DNA from: Tropicibacter naphthalenivorans
GTDB taxonomy: Bacteria; Pseudomonadota; Alphaproteobacteria; Rhodobacterales; Rhodobacteraceae
Assembly: GCF_900176475.1 (NCBI RefSeq)
Contig: NZ_FWXX01000001.1
Location: 186,001 to 250,000, forward strand
Direction of reading: 5' to 3'
DNA length: 64,000 bases
Of the stretch, positions 59,056 to 64,000 are shown in pieces. The notes under the pieces are model-generated. The model was not told the origin of the DNA, did no database searches, and saw nothing but the letters and a program-made list of their open reading frames with translations. Numbering within the stretch: the first letter of the stretch is position 1; every line of letters begins with the position of its first letter. Position numbers and translations under genes: made by a program.

Positions 59056-59132
59056 GTGCCCTGTCGGCACCCTACCTAAGGCCTCGGCGGGTTCTGCCCT
59101 TCACGTGAACGGGCACATTCCGGTGGCCTTAA
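59056..59132 (+). other. Nested inverted repeats after the ClpP-like gene
   Basis: Three hairpins follow one another or nest: GTGCC-CTGTC-GGCAC (59056-59070), TAAGGCC (59077-59083) with GGCCTTA (59125-59131), and inside that TGCCC...GGGCA (59095-59115) enclosing TTCACGTGAA. There is no T run, so a simple terminator is unlikely. It leads into the tandem array at 59.25 kb. Confidence 0.5.
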
Positions 59133-59186
59133 GCAAATCCGAGGGAGCTGGCTCTGGCGTTGCCGTGGCTTCGTTACCTGGCGCCC

Positions 59187-59202
59187 ACCTGTATATACAG
59201 GT
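59187..59202. promoter_or_regulatory. Perfect 16-bp palindrome
   Basis: ACCTGTATATACAGGT is fully symmetrical and lies 43 bases before the first tandem unit. It looks like a dimeric protein site. I do not recognise the regulator. Confidence 0.45.
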
Positions 59203-59245
59203 CCTCGGGAATGCACTGCTCACACGGTTGAGGTGGTTCCCGTCG

Positions 59246-59610
59246 CACAAACCTCCGGGTTTGTGCGACGCGTGGCAAGGTCGTGTTTCCAAAGGAAACG
59301 TGACAGCCACACAGAGAGGGCCTTGTCCCAGCATCAAACACAAACCTCCGGGTTTGTGCGACGCGTGGCAAGGTCATGTTTCCAAAGGAAACGTGACAGC
59401 CACACAGAGAGGGCCTTGTCCCAGCATCAAACACAAACCTCCGGGTTTGTGCGACGGGCGGCAAGGTCATGTTTCAAAGAAACGTGACAGCCGCACAGTA
59501 AGGGCCTTGTCCTAACATCAAACACAAACCTCCGGGTTTGTGCGACGAGCGGCAAGGTCATGTTTCGCAGAAACGTGACAGCCGCACAGAGAGGGCCTTG
59601 TCCCAACCAA
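59246..59610. ncRNA. Tandem array of four ~93-bp structured RNA units
   Basis: Units start at 59246, 59339, 59432 and 59523 (periods 93, 93, 91). Each has hairpin 1 CACAAACC-TCCG-GGTTTGTG, then a stem of ~10 bp (GTCRTGTTTCC with GGAAACGTGAC around AAA), enclosed by GTGGC/GCCAC. Copies 3 and 4 have lost one C:G pair of the inner stem on both sides (GTTTC/GAAAC), and the outer helix has changed from T:A to C:G (GCGGC/GCCGC). Such paired changes mean the RNA (or DNA) fold is being kept. Each unit ends AGAGAGGGCCTTGTCC or close to it. Strand of transcription unknown. Confidence 0.65.
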
Positions 59611-59625
59611 CTCATTCCAAATGCT

Positions 59626-59656
59626 AAAGAAAAAGGCCGCCCCACCGGACGGCCCC
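59626..59656 (-). terminator. Rho-independent terminator for the small membrane protein gene
   Basis: On the minus strand GGGGCCGTCC and GGGCGGCC pair over a short loop and run into TTTTTCTTT. It follows the gene ending at 59695. Confidence 0.75.
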
Positions 59657-59662
59657 ACATGT

Positions 59663-59697
59663 TGAACCTTGTTCAATCCAAATATGAACCGTGTTCA
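59663..59697. promoter_or_regulatory. Two TGAAC-N3-GTTCA palindromes, 22 bases apart
   Basis: TGAACCTTGTTCA (59663-59675) and TGAACCGTGTTCA (59685-59697) are the same palindrome as at the tetR/pspA promoter and have the same 22-base centre spacing as two of the sites there. The second contains the stop codon of the neighbouring minus-strand gene. Confidence 0.5.
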
Positions 59698-60015
59698 GCG
59701 GCGTTCGAACATCCGCACGTTCGACGGACGCTCTGCCGCAACCTTGACCGGCACGGGCGTCATCGCCACACGCTTCCCGCCCGCAGGCCTATCGTCGTCG
59801 CCCATACGCATGATGGCGATCCCGAATTGCACCCCGGCAAAGACGATCCCGTTAAAGACCCAAAGCATCACGGCTGCCACGACCCCCGCGTCAGAACCGC
59901 TTACCAAATGCCACAGGTTGGCAACGTTGAACCAAAGCAGCGCGCCGACAAACAGCGCCGACAGGCCGAAACCTGCGATAACCTGAGTGATGTACATTCG
60001 GATGAGCTTGGGCAT
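59695..60015 (-). CDS. Small two-helix membrane protein, unknown function
   Basis: 106 residues from the ATG at 60015, with a strong AAGGAGACG site. Two hydrophobic helices (~9-29 and ~44-66) are separated by NVANLWHLVSGSDAG. The C-terminal ~40 residues are basic and soluble (PVPVKVAAERPSNVRMFERR end). No family recognised. It stands alone between its own terminator and that of nusB. Confidence 0.65.
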   Translation of the reverse strand: MPKLIRMYITQVIAGFGLSALFVGALLWFNVANLWHLVSGSDAGVVAAVMLWVFNGIVFAGVQFGIAIMRMGDDDRPAGGKRVAMTPVPVKVAAERPSNVRMFERR

Positions 60016-60103
60016 TGGGCGTCTCCTTGCATTCCATATCAATGATATATCGCAATGGCCGGGTTTCAAGCCCATCTGACGCCGCAGGCAAAGCCTTGCC
60101 CAA

Positions 60104-60133
60104 AGAAAATGCCCCCGCAACTGCGAGGGCATG
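60104..60133 (-). terminator. Rho-independent terminator after nusB
   Basis: On the minus strand ATGCCCTCGCA pairs with TGCGGGGGCAT (one mismatch) over a very short loop, followed by TTTTCTTT. It ends the rib-nusB operon. Confidence 0.8.
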
Positions 60134-60149
60134 TCAGGAAAACCACTTT

Positions 60150-60162
60150 TGAACCGCGTTCA
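60150..60162. promoter_or_regulatory. TGAAC-N3-GTTCA palindrome overlapping the nusB stop
   Basis: TGAACCGCGTTCA, one more copy of the palindrome. Read on the minus strand, its first TGA is the nusB stop codon. It lies between the stop and the terminator. Confidence 0.4.
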
Positions 60163-60633
60163 GAACGCCTCGGGGCGCGCCTCGCGGGCCATGTGATCCA
60201 GAACGGCGTTCACGAACCGCGCCTCTTTGCCCTCGGGGAAGAAGGCGGTGCAGACGTCCATGTATTCGACGATGATAACCTTGGGCGGCGTGTCGGTTTC
60301 CACAAACTCAGCGCCAGCGGCGCGGAACAGTGCCCGCAGAACGGAATCGATCCGGTCAATCTTCCACTTGGCGACGATGGCGCGGTCGGTCATCTGGTCG
60401 ATCTTGGCCTGATAGCTGACCGCGGTTTCCAAGATCTGCGAGAACAGCTTGATATCGCCCTCGACCATTTCATCGCCATCCGGCGTCTCGGCCCCAAAGC
60501 GATAGTCCAGAAACTCGTTCCGCACGCGGTCAAGGCCCGCATCGGATTGTTCCATCTGAAACAGCGCTTGCACCGCGTAAAGGCGGCTGGCGCTTTTCAT
60601 CTTGCGCTTTTGGTTGCCGGAAAGCTGGGTCAT
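60160..60633 (-). CDS. nusB: Transcription antitermination factor NusB
   Basis: 157 residues from the ATG at 60633, which overlaps the ribH stop by ATGA. The all-helical NusB pattern is present: SASRLYAVQALFQMEQSD at the start, IDRIDSVLRALFRAAGAEF and PPKVIIVEYMDVCTAFFPEGKEARFVNAVLDHMAR in parts near the end (shown here as separate motifs VIIVEYMDV and FVNAVLDH). It binds boxA RNA with NusE in rRNA antitermination. The ribH-nusB pairing is widespread in alphaproteobacteria. Confidence 0.93.
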   Translation of the reverse strand: MTQLSGNQKRKMKSASRLYAVQALFQMEQSDAGLDRVRNEFLDYRFGAETPDGDEMVEGDIKLFSQILETAVSYQAKIDQMTDRAIVAKWKIDRIDSVLRALFRAAGAEFVETDTPPKVIIVEYMDVCTAFFPEGKEARFVNAVLDHMAREARPEAF

Positions 60634-61181
60634 GTGACGGTCGGTCCCTTGCCTGCGGATGCGATCTGATACTCGTCCCGCGCCGGAGTGAATCCCACCC
60701 CGCTGCGCGGACCGCCCCACTTACGAGCAAGCGCGATCAGATGCAAGGCCGCAGCAGCCGCCCCGCCCCCCTTGTTTTGCCCGGCCGCTTCGGCGCGCAC
60801 TTCGGCCTGTTTGTAATTTTCGACCGTAAGGATTCCGTTACCGATGCACAGACCTTGCAGCCCCAGCAGCGTCAGCGCGCGCGAGCTGTCGTTGCAGACC
60901 GTGTCGTAATGGGTCGTCTCACCGCGGATCACGCAGCCAAGCGCGACATACCCGTCGAAATTCGACATGCGCTCCGCGATGCCAATGGCCGTGGGCACTT
61001 CCAACGCGCCGGGCACTTGGATCGTCTCGTGGAAACCGCCGCAAGCCTCGATCTCGGCCTCGGCACCTTTGACCAGCTGGTCGGCGATGTCCTTGTAGTA
61101 GGGCGCAACGACGATCAGGATCTTGGGCGCGCGGTCGAACGTCGGGCGCTCCAACGTGTGATGGGTTTCGCCAATGGCCAT
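60630..61181 (-). CDS. ribH: 6,7-dimethyl-8-ribityllumazine synthase
   Basis: 183 residues. Substrate-binding blocks: VPGALEVPTAIG near 55-66, GCVIRGETTHYD near 83-94 with the catalytic histidine, and NGILTVENYKQAEVRA. It joins the ribityl-pyrimidine and DHBP to lumazine in riboflavin synthesis. It overlaps ribBA by one base (TAATG) and nusB by ATGA. Confidence 0.95.
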   Translation of the reverse strand: MAIGETHHTLERPTFDRAPKILIVVAPYYKDIADQLVKGAEAEIEACGGFHETIQVPGALEVPTAIGIAERMSNFDGYVALGCVIRGETTHYDTVCNDSSRALTLLGLQGLCIGNGILTVENYKQAEVRAEAAGQNKGGGAAAAALHLIALARKWGGPRSGVGFTPARDEYQIASAGKGPTVT

Positions 61182-62305
61182 TAACCTTGCTCCGAGATTT
61201 TCTGAGTTCCAACGATTTCCAGACCGTAGCCGTCCAGCGCGATCACCTTGGGCTGGGCCGAATTGGTCAGCAGAATCAGCTTGGACAGGCCCAGCGACGA
61301 CAGGATCTGCGCGCCAAGCCCGTATTGCCGCAGCGTGCCAGAGGCTTGGGCCCCGGCGTCCAGCTTCATCGAGGTGTCGCGCAGCAGCACGACAACGCCG
61401 CGCCCGGCCTCGGCCACCGTTTTCATCGCGGTGCTGAATTCAAAGGCGCGCCCAGCGGGGCCAGCGCCAACCATATCCAGCATCGGGTCCAACGCGTGCA
61501 TCCGCACCAGCACCGGATCGTCGCCGGAAATATCGCCTTTGATCAAGACGATATGCTCGTCCCCATGGGCGGTGTCGGTGTAAATCCGCATGTCCCATTC
61601 GCCGCCAAACTCGGATTGAATGGTTTCCTGAGACCGCACCGCCACAAGGTTATCGTGGCGACGGCGATAGGCGATCAGGTCGGAAATCGTGCCGATTTTC
61701 AGCCCGTGTTTCTGGCCAAAGGCGACCAGTTCGGGCAGGCGCGCCATGCTGCCGTCGTCATTCATGATCTCGCAGATCACCCCCGCCGGGTTCAGCCCCG
61801 CAAGGCGCGAGACGTCGACGGCAGCTTCGGTATGACCGGCGCGGACCAAGACCCCGCCATCGCGCGCGCGCAGCGGAAAGATATGCCCCGGCGTCGCAAT
61901 GTCCGCCGCGCCTTTGCCCGCGTCAATCGCGACCTGGATCGTGCGTGCCCGGTCAGCGGCGGAAATCCCGGTGGTCACGCCCTCGCGCGCCTCAATCGAC
62001 GTGGTAAACGCGGTCTCATGCCGGGACGAGTTGTTCGTCGACATCAACTCGAGCCCCAGCTCTTCGACGCGCGCCTGGGTCATCGACAGGCAGATCAGCC
62101 CGCGCCCGTACAAAGCCATGAAATTCACCACGTCCGGCGTCGCCCATTGCGCGGGAATCACCAGATCGCCTTCGTTTTCGCGGTCTTCGTGGTCAACGAG
62201 GATGAACATACGCCCGTTGCGCGCATCTTCGATGATGTCCTCAATAGAAGAGATCGCATCGCGCAGGTTCTCTTCGACGGGTCCGGGGGTTTCGAAATCA
62301 GGCAT
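61181..62305 (-). CDS. ribB: 3,4-dihydroxy-2-butanone 4-phosphate synthase with degenerate GTP cyclohydrolase II domain
   Basis: 374 residues. The N-terminal DHBP synthase domain (~20-220) is intact: VDHEDRENEGDLV, the STNNSSRHETAFTTSI block, and TPGHIFPLRARDGGVLVRAGHTEA. The C-terminal part has the RibA outline, but the zinc region, normally three cysteines after the MH motif, reads VRMHALDPMLDMVG with none. So only the DHBP step is expected from this protein, and GTP cyclohydrolase II must be supplied elsewhere. Such RibBX forms are common in this group. Confidence 0.9.
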   Translation of the reverse strand: MPDFETPGPVEENLRDAISSIEDIIEDARNGRMFILVDHEDRENEGDLVIPAQWATPDVVNFMALYGRGLICLSMTQARVEELGLELMSTNNSSRHETAFTTSIEAREGVTTGISAADRARTIQVAIDAGKGAADIATPGHIFPLRARDGGVLVRAGHTEAAVDVSRLAGLNPAGVICEIMNDDGSMARLPELVAFGQKHGLKIGTISDLIAYRRRHDNLVAVRSQETIQSEFGGEWDMRIYTDTAHGDEHIVLIKGDISGDDPVLVRMHALDPMLDMVGAGPAGRAFEFSTAMKTVAEAGRGVVVLLRDTSMKLDAGAQASGTLRQYGLGAQILSSLGLSKLILLTNSAQPKVIALDGYGLEIVGTQKISEQG

Positions 62306-62369
62306 GGGACCTCCAACAACGTTACCAAATGGTTACGCCTTGTCAGGACCAAAGGCCAGAGCCGAGCCG

Positions 62370-62639
62370 TCAGTCAAAGATATCTTCGATGAGGTCAAAT
62401 GCCTCACCCAGAAAGCGTTGCCCGAGGCTTTTCTTTTTCTTCTGCTTTTTCTGGGGTTTGGGCAGCTTTTGTTTGTGCGGTTTCAAGGGCTTGGGCTTTG
62501 ATTCGGCCTTGAGGCTTTTCATGTCGTGCAAGGGAGCACCACAGGACGCGCAGGCCAGTTCGTGCTGCGTGTCGCCGGTCAAAACCAGCGCCGCACGGGT
62601 GCCGCAATAGGTACAAGTGGCGATCTTGGTGTTTTTCAT
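62370..62639 (-). CDS. Small zinc-ribbon protein with lysine-rich tail
   Basis: 89 residues. CTYCGTRAALV and CASCGAPL form a four-cysteine zinc ribbon. The middle is rich in Lys/Pro (ESKPKPLKPHKQKLPKPQKK), then a short acidic end FDLIEDIFD. It might bind nucleic acid. It lies between rlmB and ribBA on the same strand. Function unknown to me, although the arrangement recalls other Rhodobacterales genomes. Confidence 0.65.
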   Translation of the reverse strand: MKNTKIATCTYCGTRAALVLTGDTQHELACASCGAPLHDMKSLKAESKPKPLKPHKQKLPKPQKKQKKKKSLGQRFLGEAFDLIEDIFD

Positions 62640-62675
62640 GGGCCTTAGATGGGGGCGCGTGCCCCCGATCTCAAG

Positions 62676-63452
62676 TCAGCCGCGCGCCGCATACAGCGCC
62701 ACCGCCGCCGCATTCGACACGTTGAGAGAGCCGAATTCGCCCGCAAAGGGGATTTTCACCAGCTGATCGACGGTTTCCTTGGTCTTTTGGCGCAGGCCCG
62801 GTCCTTCGGCCCCAAGAACCAGGGCGATGGGGCGGTCGCGTTTCCCGTCGAGCGCCTCGTCGATGGTCTGCTCGGCTTCGCCATCAAGGCCAAGGACCAA
62901 ATACCCCAGCTTTTGCAAAGAGATAATGGTATCAGCAAGGTTCTTTTCACGCAGGTAGGGCTGGCGCTCCAGCGCGCCGCTGGCGGTTTTCGCCAAAGCG
63001 CCGGTTTCGGGGGCCGAGTTGTGGCGCGTGCCGATCACCGCCTGCGCGCCGAACACCTCGGCAGAGCGCAGAATCGCCCCGACATTGTGCGGATCGGTCA
63101 CGCGGTCCAACAAAACAAGGCGCAGATGCCCTTCGGCGGCGATCGCCACGTCTTCGAGACGGCCCCAATCAAGCGGTTTGACCTCGAGCGCCGCACCCTG
63201 GTGCACCGACTGCGGGTCAATCGGCACCTTGAATTTGCGCGGATCGTGGATTTCAGGCTCCATCCCGCTGGCGGCGATGGCGTCTTCAAGCTTGGCCGCG
63301 GCGTTGCGCGTCAGAACCAACCGCAGTTTCACCCGTTTCGGGTTCATCAGCGCATCGCGCACCGCGTGCAGACCGAACAGCCAGACGGTCTCTGCCGCCG
63401 CTGCGCGTTTGGCCTGTTCCTTTTCGATGACCCACTTCGGTTTCTCCGCCAT
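62676..63452 (-). CDS. rlmB: 23S rRNA (guanosine-2'-O-)-methyltransferase RlmB
   Basis: 258 residues. An N-terminal substrate-binding domain (ETVWLFGLHAVRDAL) precedes the SPOUT knot domain with LLDRVTDPHNVGAILRSAE, IALVLGAEGPGLR and IPFAGEFGSLNVSNAAAVALY. These are the three TrmH/SpoU motifs. It methylates G2251 of 23S rRNA. It is divergent from tRNA-Tyr. Confidence 0.92.
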   Translation of the reverse strand: MAEKPKWVIEKEQAKRAAAAETVWLFGLHAVRDALMNPKRVKLRLVLTRNAAAKLEDAIAASGMEPEIHDPRKFKVPIDPQSVHQGAALEVKPLDWGRLEDVAIAAEGHLRLVLLDRVTDPHNVGAILRSAEVFGAQAVIGTRHNSAPETGALAKTASGALERQPYLREKNLADTIISLQKLGYLVLGLDGEAEQTIDEALDGKRDRPIALVLGAEGPGLRQKTKETVDQLVKIPFAGEFGSLNVSNAAAVALYAARG

Positions 63453-63519
63453 TTTTCCGTCTCCGTCAGCCGTTATCCCCCCTTCGCAGCTAAAAGACGC
63501 GATTGCCAGATTTTTCTTG

Positions 63520-63548
63520 TTGACGGCAGTTTAGAGCGACTGTATTCC
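63520..63548 (+). promoter_or_regulatory. Sigma70-type promoter for tRNA-Tyr
   Basis: TTGACG (63520-63525), 17-base spacer, TATTCC (63543-63548). The first hexamer matches five of six, the second three. It lies 33 bases before the tRNA. Confidence 0.5.
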
Positions 63549-63580
63549 CCGCCCCACGCCGACGATGATCGGTGCCCGGT

Positions 63581-63664
63581 GGGCGACAGGCCGCAAGGTG
63601 TGGCAGGGGACTGTAACTCCCTCGAGGCGACTCACGCCTGGTTCGATTCCAGGGTCGCCCACCA
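63581..63664 (+). tRNA. tRNA-Tyr (GTA)
   Basis: 84 bases, class II with a long variable arm. Acceptor GGGCGAC/GTCGCCC is perfect, anticodon loop CTGTAAC (GTA) sits in GGGGA/TCCCT, and the variable arm is CGAGGCGACTCACG. The T arm is CCTGG-TTCGATT-CCAGG, then A73 and an encoded CCA. Confidence 0.96.
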
Positions 63665-63755
63665 TTTCTACCCTCTCAGACATTCTGAAATGTGTAGCCC
63701 CTTCAGGGGGCTATAGGGCGTTGTTCATGTTATGTCTGAAGTTGGGTCGGGGCGC

Positions 63756-64000
63756 TTAGGCCCCGCGCCCACCCTTTGCGATCAGCGACAGCGCGAACAG
63801 GATTGCAGCCGCGCAGACGATGCTGGGGCCAGCGGGCGTATCCCATTCCCATGCGCCCCACAGCCCGCCCAGCGACGCAAGACAGCCAAGGCCCATGGCC
63901 CCCAAAACCATCTGCTCGGGCGTGCGGGCAAAGGGCCGCGCCGCCGCTGCCGGGATGATCAGCAAAGCCCCGATCAGCAAAGCGCCTACCACCTTGATCG
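63756..64000 (-). CDS. znuB: Zinc ABC transporter permease ZnuB (C-terminal part)
   Basis: 81 codons of the minus strand, open at the window edge. The sequence VVGALLIGALLIIPAAAARPFARTPEQM is the conserved late helix of ABC-3 metal permeases, followed by two more helices and a GGRGA end. ABC-3 family membership is clear, while zinc rather than manganese specificity is assumed from the common form. Confidence 0.75.
   Translation of the reverse strand, partial: IKVVGALLIGALLIIPAAAARPFARTPEQMVLGAMGLGCLASLGGLWGAWEWDTPAGPSIVCAAAILFALSLIAKGGRGA

Noticed and set aside
59105-59515. 136-codon ORF with 31-residue repeats across the tandem array
   Set aside because: The last unit has a 91-base period that breaks the frame, both strands show equally good frames, and the paired stem changes argue for RNA structure instead of protein.
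59246-59610. CRISPR array
   Set aside because: The whole 93-base unit is repeated with no unique spacers, only four units exist, and no cas genes are in the window.

Overview
The window is high-GC DNA from an alphaproteobacterium, most likely a marine or hypersaline member of the Rhodobacterales (Roseobacter group). Four things point there. The hydrogenase genes follow the Rhodobacter capsulatus order exactly. A reductive pyrimidine pathway carries a RutR-type operator. The two tRNA genes include a tRNA-His with A73 and no encoded G-1, an alphaproteobacterial trait. The rlmB/ribBA/ribH/nusB block and the TAXI-TRAP and DUF4105 genes are also typical of the group. No phage, insertion sequence or CRISPR array was found; the window is chromosomal in character.

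Layout. 0-3.8 kb: a hydroxycinnamate (coumarate/ferulate-like) module with the start of a CoA ligase on the minus strand, then a crotonase, a MarR regulator, a CouO-like amidohydrolase and a flavoprotein hydroxylase. 3.9-13.8 kb: assorted metabolism and transport (serine hydrolase, truncated GyrI-like gene, DedA protein, class III aminotransferase, TAXI-TRAP transporter with a universal stress protein, FAH-family hydrolase, DadA-like oxidoreductase). 13.9-33.6 kb: a complete [NiFe]-hydrogenase locus, hupTUV-hypF-hupSL-(mini HupE-like ORF)-hupCDFGHJK-hypAB-hupR-hypCDE. It combines H2 sensing (HupUV), a phosphorelay (HupT/HupR), the membrane-bound uptake enzyme with a six-cysteine proximal-cluster signature (O2 tolerance), and all maturation factors. 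33.6-38.1 kb: two minus-strand signalling proteins, a CheB-like/CheR/PAS fusion and a GGDEF-EAL protein. 38.3-39.4 kb: an IclR pseudogene with two nonsense codons, and a small lipoprotein.

39.5-50.6 kb: the reductive pyrimidine pathway, preT, preA, a TetR/RutR-like repressor, N-carbamoyl-beta-alanine amidase and dihydropyrimidinase, followed by a THI5-like ABC importer operon that contains a GNAT acetyltransferase. Uracil or thymine would be imported, reduced, opened and hydrolysed to a beta-amino acid, CO2 and NH3. A perfect TTGACCA-TA-TGGTCAA box lies between the repressor and the amidase. 50.7-54.6 kb: a sorbitol/idonate-type dehydrogenase and a minus-strand envelope module (PspA, YiaAB, DUF4105), divergent from a TetR gene, with three copies of TGAAC-N3-GTTCA between them. 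54.7-55.9 kb: a lectin-like gene broken by a stop codon. 56-59 kb: tRNA-His, mmcB, a coiled-coil membrane protein, a 25-codon ORF and a ClpP-like periplasmic protein, the last three joined by ATGA overlaps. 59.05-59.7 kb: a non-coding stretch holding four tandem ~93-bp units with paired base changes, i.e. a structured RNA array. 60-64 kb: nusB, ribH, ribBA, a zinc-ribbon protein and rlmB on the minus strand, tRNA-Tyr, and the end of znuB.

Two cross-cutting signals stand out. A dispersed repeat with the core GATATTT-NN-AAAGAGAAGAAG occurs six times between genes. The palindrome TGAAC-N3-GTTCA recurs in several intergenic or gene-end positions outside the TetR promoter. No database search could be run, so function calls rest on recognisable motifs, length and gene order.
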